Source: Fidelibacterota bacterium 408169 (lineage in GTDB: Bacteria; Fidelibacterota; Marinisomatia; Marinisomatales; TCS55). From it: 64,000 nt of DNA. Position numbers and translations under genes: made by a program. Of this stretch, positions 29,557 through 38,666 are shown one piece after another; position 1 is the stretch's first letter, and every line of letters begins with the position of its first letter. The notes beneath the pieces were generated by a model, which worked only from the letters and a program-made list of their open reading frames with translations, did not search any database and was not told the origin of the DNA. The stretch is taken from positions 62,001 through 126,000 of the forward strand of contig NNSG01000004.1 in the NCBI GenBank assembly GCA_002256485.1, written 5' to 3'.

Positions 29557-30336
29557 TCAGTCGCCGGAAGAAATGAACAATTCTTCATTCAAAAAGCGCC
29601 TCAGTTCCATCTCATCCATACCGATATTCATAAAGCGACCGTTTTCCGCTACGGAAATTCGTTGAGTTTCTTCCGAAATGACAATGGCGATTGCATCCGT
29701 TTCTTCCGTTATCCCCAACGCCGCACGATGGCGCGTGCCCATGGCCGGGTCCACCGTCGTGCTTTCAGTCAAGGGTAGAATACAAGCTGCTGCTTCAATA
29801 ATTTCATTTTGGATTATAACGGCGCCATCATGTAGAGGTGACTTGGGATTAAAAATGGATACCAGCAGCGGTGCCGATACTTCTGCCTTAAGCTGCGTTC
29901 CCGCTTCTTTATAAGCGCGCATGCCTGTTTCCCGCTGAATGATAATAAGGGCTCCCCATTTCTTTTCAATTAATTGGTTAATGGCATTCACCATTTCTTC
30001 AATAGATTTGGATGTACCCATGCGAAAGATGGTTTGGAAAAAACGTGTCTGCCCCACATAAATAAGTAAGCGTCGTAATTCCGGCTGGAACAGGATTACA
30101 AACGCCACGACCCACACCGTCTGGAATTGATTCACCAACCATGATGATGCGCTGAAACCGATAGCATTAAACAAAAAAGATGCAATGAGCAAAATAATAA
30201 GCCCCACAAGCATCTGCCCGGCCCGAGTTTCCCTAAAATACTGATAAATTTTAAAAAATAGCCAACTTACTAAAATCAAGTCAATGACATCAATAAGGGA
30301 TACTGTAAGAAAACCGATTTTGAATAGATCCATCAT
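29557..30336 (-). CDS. cdaA: Membrane diadenylate cyclase CdaA (c-di-AMP synthase)
   Basis: DAC-domain protein of 259 aa. Three N-terminal transmembrane helices (about residues 10-85) precede the DisA_N catalytic domain. The two active-site motifs are present: DGA at 170-172 (LHDGAVII) and RHR at 202-204 (GTRHRAALG). It condenses two ATP to c-di-AMP, which controls potassium and osmotic balance in known species. It overlaps the folP stop by ATGA. The usual regulator gene cdaR and glmM do not follow; a ZIP transporter does. Confidence 0.95.
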   Translation of the reverse strand: MMDLFKIGFLTVSLIDVIDLILVSWLFFKIYQYFRETRAGQMLVGLIILLIASFLFNAIGFSASSWLVNQFQTVWVVAFVILFQPELRRLLIYVGQTRFFQTIFRMGTSKSIEEMVNAINQLIEKKWGALIIIQRETGMRAYKEAGTQLKAEVSAPLLVSIFNPKSPLHDGAVIIQNEIIEAAACILPLTESTTVDPAMGTRHRAALGITEETDAIAIVISEETQRISVAENGRFMNIGMDEMELRRFLNEELFISSGD

Positions 30337-31172
30337 GCAAGTCCCCTAATATTATCCGCAATTGTAGCAACGCGTTTCATTTCCTTAACGTCATGAACCC
30401 GAACGATTTTGGTTCCGTTTAAAATGGAGGCAGTCACCGCGGCAGCCGTACCTTCCACCCTTTCATCTACCTGAAGGTCAAGTGTAAGTCCAATAAAGGA
30501 TTTGCGCGACGGACCGGATAAGACAGGAAATCCAAGGTCTGAAATTTGTTTTAATTCCCGAAGCAATTCAAAATTGTCCTGTAGTCGTTTTCCGAAACCA
30601 ATGCCCGGATCAAGGATGATTTTTTCATTTTTGATGCCATGTTCATGGCAAAACTCCACACGATCCTGAAAATATGCAACAATTTCTTCCATTAGATTTT
30701 CATAGTGTGGATCCTGCTGCATATTCCTTGGTGTTCCCTTGATATGCATAATAATTACTGGAACATTTTTTTCTTTAATTATCTTCACCATCTTCTTATC
30801 AAACTGTAATCCGCTGATATCATTAACTATGTCCGCTCCTGCAGCCAACGCCTTTTCAGCTACAGACGCTTTATACGTATCAATGGATATGCACACATCG
30901 CTTATATACCTTAAATCTTCAATGATTGGAATTACTCTGTCCAATTCTTCTTCCATAGTAACCGGCTCTGCTCCAGGTCGTGTGGATTCTCCACCAATGT
31001 CAATAATGTCAGCACCAGACTTTTCCATTTCTAATGCATGGTCAATTGCATTATCTTTTTGGATAAATTGACCTCCGTCGCTGAATGAATCCGTAGTTAC
31101 ATTTAAGATTCCCATTATTAATGTAGACCCATTGGGGGTATGTAAATTTTTCCAGTTTGATGGTAATGACAT
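30333..31172 (-). CDS. folP: Dihydropteroate synthase
   Basis: DHPS of 279 aa, which condenses p-aminobenzoate with dihydropterin pyrophosphate in folate synthesis; the target of sulfonamides. N-terminal signature MGILNVTTDSFSDGG, second signature IDIGGESTRPGAEPV, then the pterin-binding DPGIGFGK and the phosphate-binding GPSRKSFIG. The gene follows ftsH after 62 bases and is coupled to cdaA by a 4-base overlap, a folP-cdaA pairing known from other bacteria. Confidence 0.96.
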   Translation of the reverse strand: MSLPSNWKNLHTPNGSTLIMGILNVTTDSFSDGGQFIQKDNAIDHALEMEKSGADIIDIGGESTRPGAEPVTMEEELDRVIPIIEDLRYISDVCISIDTYKASVAEKALAAGADIVNDISGLQFDKKMVKIIKEKNVPVIIMHIKGTPRNMQQDPHYENLMEEIVAYFQDRVEFCHEHGIKNEKIILDPGIGFGKRLQDNFELLRELKQISDLGFPVLSGPSRKSFIGLTLDLQVDERVEGTAAAVTASILNGTKIVRVHDVKEMKRVATIADNIRGLA

Positions 31173-31178
31173 ATGTTC

Positions 31179-31215
31179 AATGACCCATTATTCACCCTGT
31201 CAAATCGGGGTCATT
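31179..31215 (-). repeat. Hairpin in the ftsH-folP gap
   Basis: AATGACCC (31179-31186) pairs perfectly with GGGTCATT (31208-31215) around a 21-base loop. On the minus strand it ends 6 bases before the folP start codon. There is no following T-run, so a regulatory leader is more likely than a terminator. Confidence 0.45.
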
Positions 31216-31234
31216 AGGTAAAAAATAATTTGAC

Positions 31235-33319
31235 TTATCCTTCGTCTGGTTTAGAAGGTGAATCTTTTTTATTTTTTTCTATCTGCTTTGCAGATTCAGA
31301 TTTTTTCACCTGAACCTTTTTACGTTTTTTAGGACGTCTTTTTTGGGGAGGGCCATTCTTTGAACGCGTCAGCTTCTTTCCATCCATAATTCGATTAATA
31401 TCTTTGCTATCCAGAGTTTCGTATTTCAATAGTCCGTCAGCCATTGTATGTAGTATTGCAACATTATCTTCTAAAAGAGTAACAGCTGCTCGCTGTGCTT
31501 TGCGGATGATACGTACAACTTCTTCATCAATCATTCGTGCGGTAGACTCACTGAAATCGCGATGACTCTGAATCTCACGTCCGAGAAATACTTCTTCATT
31601 TTTCTTTCCAAACGTCATGGGTCCAAGAACATCACTCATACCCCATTCGCATACCATTTTTCTAGCAATAACAGTTGCTTTTTCAATGTCATCCCCTGCA
31701 CCAGTTGTTAATTCATTAAATATAAGTTGTTCAGCAGCACGCCCTCCCAAAAGAATAGCCATCCTACCTTCAATATATTCCCGTGAATAGTTGTGTTTTT
31801 CATCAATGGGAATTTGAGCTGTAATTCCGAGCGCTTGTCCTCGAGGAATAATTGTAACTTTATGAATTGGGTCAGCGCCGGGTGTCATGGTCGCCACGAG
31901 TGTATGTCCGGATTCATGGTATGCTGTCACTTTTTTCTCTTCATTGGACAGGATAACACTTTTACGCTGGATACCCATCATAACCTTATCTTTCGCATCT
32001 TCAAAATCTTCCATGTCCACGGATTTCTTACGCTTTCGAGCTGCCAATAGGGCTGCTTCATTCACCAAGTTTGCCAAATCAGCACCCACCAAACCGGGAG
32101 TACCGCGGGCCAATTCTTCCAAGTTTATTTTACGTTTATTTAGAACAATTTTTTTAGTATGGACTTTCAATATCCCTTGCCGCCCTTTTATATCTGGTAC
32201 ATCCACAACTATCTGACGATCAAAACGTCCAGGGCGTAACAGGGCAGGATCGAGTACATCCGGTCTGTTTGTAGCTGCCAGGACAATCACCATTTGGTCG
32301 GAATCAAACCCATCCATTTCGACCAGCAATTGATTCAATGTTTGTTCACGCTCATCATGACCACCGCCAAGTCCAGCACCCCGTTGGCGTCCCACAGCAT
32401 CCAGTTCATCAATAAAAACAATACAAGGTGTATTCTTCTTACCCTGTTCGAAAAGATCTCGAACACGAGACGCGCCCACACCTACAAACATTTCAACAAA
32501 TTCTGCCCCACTTAAACTATAGAATGGGACACCTGCTTCTCCTGCAACTGCTCGTGCTAACAACGTTTTTCCTGTTCCGGGAGGCCCTACCAATAATGCA
32601 CCTTTGGGAATCTTGGCACCAAGCTTTTGGAAGCGTTTTGGTTTTTTAAGAAATTCAATGACTTCTTTTAATTCTTCTTTAGCTTCAACACATCCTGCCA
32701 CATCATCAAACGTTACTTTTGGCATATCCGATGTCCATACCTTAGCCCTGCTTTTACCAAAATTGAAAATACCGCGCATTCCTCCTCCACCTCCTTGCAT
32801 ACGTCGGATGAAAAATATCCAAATCCCGATAAGCAATAACCACGGAAGCATATTAAGGAAATATCCCGTCCAGTCAATTGATTTCCCTTTAAAACTATAA
32901 TTAACACCAAAAGAATCCCATTCAGTCATAACATCCCTGTCTATAAAGGGTAAAATGACGTGAAACCGGGAAATGTTTTCTACAACAGCTACTTCAGTTT
33001 GGATGGTTTGAGGTGTTGCAAATTGTCCGTAAAAAATATTTTCTATTATATCCGCGCGAGATATCTGGCGTGATTCCAGGTATTCTCGATATTGAAAATA
33101 CTGAATCTCTATTGATTGCTCTTTAGATGTGAGTAATCCAGATAGAAAAATCGCCACCATCAGAATCATCACCCAAATTAGCGATGTTTTTCCGGCACGT
33201 TTCCATTGAAATTCATTATTCTTTTTATCTTCCTGTTTCCCTTTAGGATCCTGTTGATTCATTTTGGGTTTAGGCTTTTTTTGCCCATCTAAATTTGATG
33301 AGTTTTTCTCGAAATACAT
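31235..33319 (-). CDS. ftsH: ATP-dependent zinc metalloprotease FtsH
   Basis: Membrane-anchored AAA+ protease of 694 aa. Two N-terminal transmembrane segments (about residues 45-65 and 150-170) flank a periplasmic domain. The AAA module has Walker [20 protein letters not shown], Walker [13 protein letters not shown] and second region [19 protein letters not shown]. The zinc site is HESGH ([12 protein letters not shown]). A lysine-rich C-terminal tail ([15 protein letters not shown]) extends it. It degrades misfolded membrane proteins and short-lived regulators. The order tilS-hpt-ftsH is a classic conserved block. Confidence 0.98.
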   Translation of the reverse strand: MYFEKNSSNLDGQKKPKPKMNQQDPKGKQEDKKNNEFQWKRAGKTSLIWVMILMVAIFLSGLLTSKEQSIEIQYFQYREYLESRQISRADIIENIFYGQFATPQTIQTEVAVVENISRFHVILPFIDRDVMTEWDSFGVNYSFKGKSIDWTGYFLNMLPWLLLIGIWIFFIRRMQGGGGGMRGIFNFGKSRAKVWTSDMPKVTFDDVAGCVEAKEELKEVIEFLKKPKRFQKLGAKIPKGALLVGPPGTGKTLLARAVAGEAGVPFYSLSGAEFVEMFVGVGASRVRDLFEQGKKNTPCIVFIDELDAVGRQRGAGLGGGHDEREQTLNQLLVEMDGFDSDQMVIVLAATNRPDVLDPALLRPGRFDRQIVVDVPDIKGRQGILKVHTKKIVLNKRKINLEELARGTPGLVGADLANLVNEAALLAARKRKKSVDMEDFEDAKDKVMMGIQRKSVILSNEEKKVTAYHESGHTLVATMTPGADPIHKVTIIPRGQALGITAQIPIDEKHNYSREYIEGRMAILLGGRAAEQLIFNELTTGAGDDIEKATVIARKMVCEWGMSDVLGPMTFGKKNEEVFLGREIQSHRDFSESTARMIDEEVVRIIRKAQRAAVTLLEDNVAILHTMADGLLKYETLDSKDINRIMDGKKLTRSKNGPPQKRRPKKRKKVQVKKSESAKQIEKNKKDSPSKPDEG

Positions 33320-33320
33320 C

Positions 33321-33851
33321 TTATTCCTTTTCTATGCGATAAATTGCAGGTAAATGGCGCATTTTCTGATCATAATCCAACCCGTATCCTACAACAAATT
33401 CAGGTGCAATTTCAAACCCTACGATGTCAATCGGAAAATCCAAAATTGCCACATCCGGTTTTAATAATAATGTTATAATTGTTATTGATTTTGGGCCTGC
33501 GTCTTCCATACGGTCTTTAATAAATTTGATCGTTAATCCTGAATCAATGATATCTTCCACTATCACCACATGTCGATCTGTAATGTCTGCAGATATATCT
33601 TTTAGTAAACGAACAGTTCCAGTCGATTGACTGCCTTTATAACTGGCTAGTTTAATAAAATCCATTTCACAGTCAATATCCAATGCACGGATCAGATCGG
33701 CCATAAAAATGAAACTGCCATTCAAAATACCGATTAAAATTGGCACTTCATCTTTGAATTTTTCCGACAATTTCTTTGCAATTTCATGTACTCTTTTTTG
33801 AATATCTTCATCAAAAATAACCGGACTCAATTCATAACCGTGAAAATGCAT
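33321..33851 (-). CDS. hpt: Hypoxanthine phosphoribosyltransferase
   Basis: Purine salvage enzyme of 176 aa that makes IMP or GMP from hypoxanthine or guanine and PRPP. The PRPP loop reads VVIVEDIIDSGLT, and the PPi loop is in LIGILNGSFIFMADLIRA. The C-terminal FVVGYGLDYDQKMRHLPAIY is typical of HPRT. It sits between tilS and ftsH with 1-2 base gaps, a widely conserved order. Confidence 0.96.
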   Translation of the reverse strand: MHFHGYELSPVIFDEDIQKRVHEIAKKLSEKFKDEVPILIGILNGSFIFMADLIRALDIDCEMDFIKLASYKGSQSTGTVRLLKDISADITDRHVVIVEDIIDSGLTIKFIKDRMEDAGPKSITIITLLLKPDVAILDFPIDIVGFEIAPEFVVGYGLDYDQKMRHLPAIYRIEKE

Positions 33852-33853
33852 GA

Positions 33854-35206
33854 TTACACTACATCCTGCCGAAATGAAAGTTCCGCAAATTGAGTCGTTT
33901 CAGGTGTAATTTTCACAATATCGCTAATTCGTCGGCCGCACACCCATAAAACTTTATCTTTGTCAGCCAATACATATTGAGAATTTTTTGTAAAACGATC
34001 CAATTTTATATCTGTCAAAAAATCGCTTACTTTTTTATGCCCATCCATTCCCAGCGGTTGAAAATAATCTCCTTCCTTCCACTGGCGTAATACTATAGAT
34101 TTAGGGAGTTTTTTCCCATCAACTGTTTCAATACTGTTTTTCGAATTCTCACTATAATGATCTGTGGTCTGCCAAGTAAATGTAAAATTGTCTGTTTGAA
34201 TTTTTTCACCTTGATGAACTTCAAAATGTGAGTTTACAGAAGAAGAGATTTTTTTGATGATTAGATTTCCTCTATTCTTCAGTACTTCATTTTCTCCAAG
34301 TTTAATGATAGTACCGGTTTGTCCATTTGAAATCAAATGTTTGAGTCTCTCCCAATGATATTTCCGCCACTGTATTTCTTTATCATTTAACACGTGTTTA
34401 ACTAAATGAACTTTTAATGAAAGTGGTTCATCCAACAATTCATTAAGATTCATTAGTATTTTCCCATTCTCTTGTTTTTCTACAACCCGTTTTGAAATAG
34501 ATTTCATCATATAGTGAATAATGTCTGATATATCGTTTATGTTGGATGTTAAATCCTGTATAGCAGAGTTCAGATTGGGGTTCTGATCTTTCAATTTTTG
34601 AATGACCTTATGGCGAAGAAAATTGCGTGGATGAGTTAAATCTCTATTGGTACTATCTACCTTAAATGGAATTTTGTAATTCTGTGCATATGTTTCAATT
34701 TCTGTTTTCGAAAAAGGTAATAATGGTCTAACAATATTTTCCATTTTTTCACGAATACCCTTCAGACCATCCAAACCTGTTCCTTCTACAATATGCATTA
34801 AAATAGTTTCAATCTGATCATCGCCATGATGACCTGTTAAAATAATATCTGCATAAATACTTTTCTGGACATTATGAAAAAGTGAGTAGCGATTTGAACG
34901 AGCCCAGGCTTCAACGCTTTGATCTTTTGGCCTTGATTTAGGATCAAGATCAACCCTGTAATAATCAATTTCATTTTCACCACAAAATGATTTTACCAAT
35001 ATGGCATCTTCTTCTGCATCAGAACGTAAATGGTGCTGGACATGAATTGCAGATAGTTTCAATTTTTTCTCTTGTCGTAATCCTAAAAGCAAATGTAGCA
35101 AAACCATGGAATCAACTCCCCCAGAAACTGCAATCAATGCATGAGTTTCGTCCCCAATCAAATTATGTGCAGAAATATGCTTTTTGAATTCAGTGTTTAA
35201 GCTCAT
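33854..35206 (-). CDS. tilS: tRNA(Ile)-lysidine synthase
   Basis: TilS of 450 aa. It modifies C34 of the tRNA-Ile CAU anticodon to lysidine so that it reads AUA. The PP-loop ATPase motif SGGVDSMVLLHLL is near residue 30; HHGDDQIETILMHI and the RPLLPFSK region follow. A C-terminal substrate-binding domain is present (about residues 360-445, IVLRQWKEGDYFQPLGMDGHKKVSDF). Its start overlaps the metF stop (ATGA). The protein is essential in most bacteria. Confidence 0.94.
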   Translation of the reverse strand: MSLNTEFKKHISAHNLIGDETHALIAVSGGVDSMVLLHLLLGLRQEKKLKLSAIHVQHHLRSDAEEDAILVKSFCGENEIDYYRVDLDPKSRPKDQSVEAWARSNRYSLFHNVQKSIYADIILTGHHGDDQIETILMHIVEGTGLDGLKGIREKMENIVRPLLPFSKTEIETYAQNYKIPFKVDSTNRDLTHPRNFLRHKVIQKLKDQNPNLNSAIQDLTSNINDISDIIHYMMKSISKRVVEKQENGKILMNLNELLDEPLSLKVHLVKHVLNDKEIQWRKYHWERLKHLISNGQTGTIIKLGENEVLKNRGNLIIKKISSSVNSHFEVHQGEKIQTDNFTFTWQTTDHYSENSKNSIETVDGKKLPKSIVLRQWKEGDYFQPLGMDGHKKVSDFLTDIKLDRFTKNSQYVLADKDKVLWVCGRRISDIVKITPETTQFAELSFRQDVV

Positions 35207-36150
35207 TTGAATTCCTTAACAACATTGACAACTTGCTCTGCGGATTGCATGATATAATAGTGAATACACGGTACATTTGCTTCACACAATTCTTTTGTTT
35301 GTTCGACGGCCCATTTTACACCAATTTTTTTAATCTCATCATTCGTTTTTGCATTATTCACTTTTTCAACAAGTTCATGGGGTATATCTACATAAAATAA
35401 TTCAGGAATAAGCCTTAAATGCTTTTCGGTGGTTAAAATCTTTAACCCAGGGATAATCGGAATTTTAATTCCAATTGCACGTGCTTTAGAAACAAATTCA
35501 AAATATGATTTATTGTTATAAAACATCTGTGTTACAATATAATCTGCACCATTCATTACTTTTTCTTTTAAATATTTAATATCTGTATCTAAATCAACAG
35601 CTTCAAAGTGTTTCTCAGGATATCCGCCAACACCCACACAAAAATCAGTCGCACTTGCATCCAATAATTCATCGAGATATTTACCTCTATTCATTTTCTT
35701 AATTTGACTGACTAAATCAGATGCGTAATAATTAATCGTTTTCCCATTTGTAGTCATATTGCGTCTTAGATCATCTCCTCGAACAGCCAACACATTATGA
35801 ATCCCTAGATAATTTAATTCAATCAGTGCATCTTCAGTCTCTTCACGTGTAAATCCATTACAGAGAATATGAGGAACAGTTTCAACATCGAATCTATTTT
35901 TTATTGCGGCGCTTAAACCGATTGTCCCCGGTCGCTTTCGTCTCACATGGCGTTCAAATTTACCCTTAGGTGTATCAATATACTCAACTTCTGCAGAACG
36001 GCTGGTCAAATCAATAAAGGGTGGATCATAAGGCATTAATTCTTCCACCATGTTAAAAATTCTATCAGCATTGCCGCCACGCAGTGGAGGCATGATCTCA
36101 TAACTGAACAATGGTTTTTCCGCCTTTTTCAGGTAATCTGTAACTTTCAT
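35203..36150 (-). CDS. metF: Methylenetetrahydrofolate reductase
   Basis: MTHFR of 315 aa, a FAD-dependent TIM barrel that makes 5-methyl-THF for methionine synthesis. The N-terminal FSYEIMPPLRGG has the conserved catalytic glutamate, then FIDLTSRS; NVLAVRGDD is the FAD-binding loop; and DYIVTQMFYNNKSYFEFV binds substrate. C-terminal ending VPCIHYYIMQSAEQV is normal for the family. The wording of the N-terminus differs from E. coli MetF (here longer and with arginine/lysine-rich HVRRKRPG), so a lineage-specific branch is likely. Confidence 0.9.
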   Translation of the reverse strand: MKVTDYLKKAEKPLFSYEIMPPLRGGNADRIFNMVEELMPYDPPFIDLTSRSAEVEYIDTPKGKFERHVRRKRPGTIGLSAAIKNRFDVETVPHILCNGFTREETEDALIELNYLGIHNVLAVRGDDLRRNMTTNGKTINYYASDLVSQIKKMNRGKYLDELLDASATDFCVGVGGYPEKHFEAVDLDTDIKYLKEKVMNGADYIVTQMFYNNKSYFEFVSKARAIGIKIPIIPGLKILTTEKHLRLIPELFYVDIPHELVEKVNNAKTNDEIKKIGVKWAVEQTKELCEANVPCIHYYIMQSAEQVVNVVKEFK

Positions 36151-36803
36151 AACCTAGAATTTAGCTTTTTTTCTAAAGGAATTAAAAAGGGGTTTTCTTT
36201 ACGTTCAATATTCATAGTTGTATCAGGTCCATGACCGGAATGGATACTATATTCCAAAGGTACATTTTCCATCAATTTTAATAATGATTTTTCCAATATA
36301 TTCCAATTACCACCTGGTAAATCTGTTCTGCCCACTGAACCTCTAAAAAGTGTATCTCCAACAAATACATGATCACCGATCATGAACGATGTTCCACCCG
36401 GAGTATGCCCAGGCGTAAAAATCAGTTTAAATGTAAGGCTACCAAATGTGAGTGTCGATTCATCTGTAAACCAATAATCAACATCTGGAGTTTTATTCTT
36501 ATTTAAGTTAAATAATTGACATGTTTCTTCATATGTATCCAAAATCAATGATTCTTCTTTGTGGAGATAAAAAGGGATATTTAACATTTCTTTCAATGTA
36601 GATACAGCGCCGATATGATCCATATGTGCATGGGTATTAATTATGGCTATTAGATTACAATCATGATCATTGATTGTGGCAATGATTAAATGAGGATCAT
36701 CACCTGGGTCAATGCAAACACATTCTCGAGATTCAGGATCAATAATTAAAAAAGAATTTTCCTGAAACGGTCCGGTGACAACCGTATGTACTTGAATACT
36801 CAA
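36147..36803 (-). CDS. Metallo-beta-lactamase-fold hydrolase, glyoxalase II-like
   Basis: MBL-fold enzyme of about 218 aa. The metal motif is HAHMDH (NTHAHMDHIGAVSTLK), with later ligands FTPGHTPGG and a final SGHGPDTT, plus the family aspartate in FVGDTLFRGSVGRTDLPGG. This matches the GloB-like hydroxyacylglutathione hydrolase branch. The ORF track starts at an ATG (36833) that overlaps the GAPDH gene by 34 bases; a TTG at 36803 overlapping the stop as TTGA places the start at the conserved beta strand. The substrate is unknown. Confidence 0.85.
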   Translation of the reverse strand: MSIQVHTVVTGPFQENSFLIIDPESRECVCIDPGDDPHLIIATINDHDCNLIAIINTHAHMDHIGAVSTLKEMLNIPFYLHKEESLILDTYEETCQLFNLNKNKTPDVDYWFTDESTLTFGSLTFKLIFTPGHTPGGTSFMIGDHVFVGDTLFRGSVGRTDLPGGNWNILEKSLLKLMENVPLEYSIHSGHGPDTTMNIERKENPFLIPLEKKLNSRL

Positions 36804-37867
36804 ATATCTGAATAAACGAGTTCCGACAGACATTGAATCTTATCATCATATGCATGTGGAAACAAAAATCGTTCTGCAGCTGCAATGCTGCTCAATATTG
36901 AATTGCCATCCTGAGGTGTAAAACAAAAACCGGTTATTTCATGTTCGTTGCGGACATTTAAAGTTTGTTCAACTACAACAGTTTCATTCAAAATTCTCCC
37001 ATAATGACCATGATCCCGCCCGAAAGAAAAAACAGTACTTGTCATGTCTTTTTGTGTCATTGCTACCAATGGATTTGCCTCCAACTTATCCATGACTCCC
37101 TGCAAAGTGATTGGTTCCTTGATTTTCAAATTAAACCATAAAATGTGCATATATTGACTGTTTGTCTTCATAGCAGACGAGAACAAATTCAAATCCAAAT
37201 TTTTAGTTTTAAATAAACCAACTGCATCTTCTGCGTGATGGGAGCCGTATTTTTCGGAATGATGACCACCAACCTGAGGGGATGGTATAAACCCGCCCGG
37301 TTGACTGATATCATTCGCACGACGTATACAAACAAATTTTCCCTCAACCAGATTATCCAATTCACTTCCATTTAATGCCAATGTATTCGTAATACATGAA
37401 AGATTATGAGTATTACAGGACACAATCTGGACGAATTGATCATCTGCATTAAACACATTGTCATTAATTCCTCTAGCATATTTTTTTCCAAATCCATCTT
37501 CACTTCCTTGAGCTAAAAATCCTTTAACCTCATCGGAAAACTTTGAGTAGAATTTTTCTTTGTTCTTGTGGCCAACGCCTTTTGGAGTACAATCAATAAC
37601 AACAGATGACCGTTTTATTGCATCTTCTGTTTCAAAATCAGGATCCATACCCAAATCTTTGAAATCCTGCATACGATCGGGATTAACAGATAAACGAGCT
37701 CCACGGCGTTGGAGGTCAAATACCTTTGATCTATCACCTTTTAATGGGGTATTTTTATGGAATGTTATTTCGTCAATACCCAGTTTCGTTTTATAGTCAG
37801 TCAGCAAGCCAATGAGCGGTTCACCGATAGTACCCGTTCCAACAACGTGAACAATTTTTCGTTTCAT
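36800..37867 (-). CDS. Divergent type II (archaeal-like) glyceraldehyde-3-phosphate dehydrogenase
   Basis: NAD(P)-dependent dehydrogenase of 355 aa. The Rossmann start HVVGTGTIGEPLIGLL is followed by IDCTPKGVGHKNK (about 91-103), a match to the DCTP-G-G motif of archaeal GAPDH. The catalytic cysteine is expected at residue 151 in IVSCNTHNLSC, where archaeal enzymes have SCNTTGL. Other aligned islands are FVCIRRANDISQ and a GHHSEKYGSHHAED insert rich in histidine that I do not recall from the archaeal family. It is not the ordinary bacterial GapA. It follows ccmD by 12 bases. Whether it oxidises G3P is unproven. Confidence 0.75.
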   Translation of the reverse strand: MKRKIVHVVGTGTIGEPLIGLLTDYKTKLGIDEITFHKNTPLKGDRSKVFDLQRRGARLSVNPDRMQDFKDLGMDPDFETEDAIKRSSVVIDCTPKGVGHKNKEKFYSKFSDEVKGFLAQGSEDGFGKKYARGINDNVFNADDQFVQIVSCNTHNLSCITNTLALNGSELDNLVEGKFVCIRRANDISQPGGFIPSPQVGGHHSEKYGSHHAEDAVGLFKTKNLDLNLFSSAMKTNSQYMHILWFNLKIKEPITLQGVMDKLEANPLVAMTQKDMTSTVFSFGRDHGHYGRILNETVVVEQTLNVRNEHEITGFCFTPQDGNSILSSIAAAERFLFPHAYDDKIQCLSELVYSDI

Positions 37868-37879
37868 GTTTATTATACC

Positions 37880-37999
37880 TTAATGATTAGAAATATTTTT
37901 TAATTTTTTTTCAATTTTGAATTGAGTTATAAACCATGCAATTAATGAAATAAATACAATAAGATAAGCGGCAATACAGTAACTCAGAAAATTATACAT
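37880..37999 (-). CDS. ccmD: CcmD-like haem exporter subunit (39 aa)
   Basis: A small gene missed by the ORF track. It encodes 39 aa starting MYNFLSYCIAAYLIVFISLI, with one transmembrane helix followed by a basic tail (FKIEKKLKN). CcmD is a tiny single-helix protein that helps release holo-CcmE from CcmABC. The start overlaps the ccmC stop by 8 bases, the typical ccmC-ccmD coupling, and the aromatic-rich helix followed by lysines matches the family pattern. It lies exactly where ccmD is expected, between ccmC and the next gene. Confidence 0.8.
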   Translation of the reverse strand: MYNFLSYCIAAYLIVFISLIAWFITQFKIEKKLKNISNH

Positions 38000-38666
38000 T
38001 TTTCGTCTTTAATTTATATTGAAAATTCAAAATTTTAACTCGAAATAGCAACATGAGTATATATAAAATGGTAAAGGTTAACATTGAAAATAAGAATGAT
38101 TGTAAAATGCCTTCAGGTTGTTGGGCCATTTCCACTTGTGGATGAAGTTGATATTGAGGTGCCCAGAATTTAACAGAATAAAAAATGAGTGGTACATCAA
38201 GAAATGCCAAGATACCTAATACAGCAGCATAGCGTGCTACTCTTTCCGGATGTCCACCAAATTTTCTTAACATAAAATAACCCATATAGATCAGAAATAA
38301 AATTAAGGTTGTTGTTAAACGTGGTTCCCAAATCCATGGTTTTCCCCAAATAGGTGTGGCCCATATGGGTCCCGTAATCAATACTAATGCAACAAACAAT
38401 GTACCAATCTCGGCAGCAGCCAGACCGACTCTATCCCAAAAAGAGTCTCTTTTAATAAAAAATAAAATCCCCGCTACCATAACAATAAAATAAGATAAAA
38501 AGCCCGACCATGCGATAGGGACATGAACGTAAAATATCTTTTGAGCCCAATGCTGTTCAGGAACCATGGGTGCAACAAAAAATATAGCATAAAGATTTAC
38601 TGCCATTAAAATGACAGAAACAATGAATAAAATGCGCATGAAGCGATCTTGGAAAAGAAATGACAT
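37992..38666 (-). CDS. ccmC: Haem exporter protein CcmC
   Basis: Haem-handling membrane protein of 224 aa with six hydrophobic segments. It loads haem onto CcmE. A haem-ligand histidine is expected in FYVHVPIAWSGFL. The periplasmic tryptophan-rich (WWD) loop reads WGKPWIWEPRLT, where the usual form is WGxWWxWDxRLT; the Trp-to-Pro and Asp-to-Glu changes are noteworthy. The start ATG overlaps the ccmB stop (TAATG). Confidence 0.92.
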   Translation of the reverse strand: MSFLFQDRFMRILFIVSVILMAVNLYAIFFVAPMVPEQHWAQKIFYVHVPIAWSGFLSYFIVMVAGILFFIKRDSFWDRVGLAAAEIGTLFVALVLITGPIWATPIWGKPWIWEPRLTTTLILFLIYMGYFMLRKFGGHPERVARYAAVLGILAFLDVPLIFYSVKFWAPQYQLHPQVEMAQQPEGILQSFLFSMLTFTILYILMLLFRVKILNFQYKLKTKNV

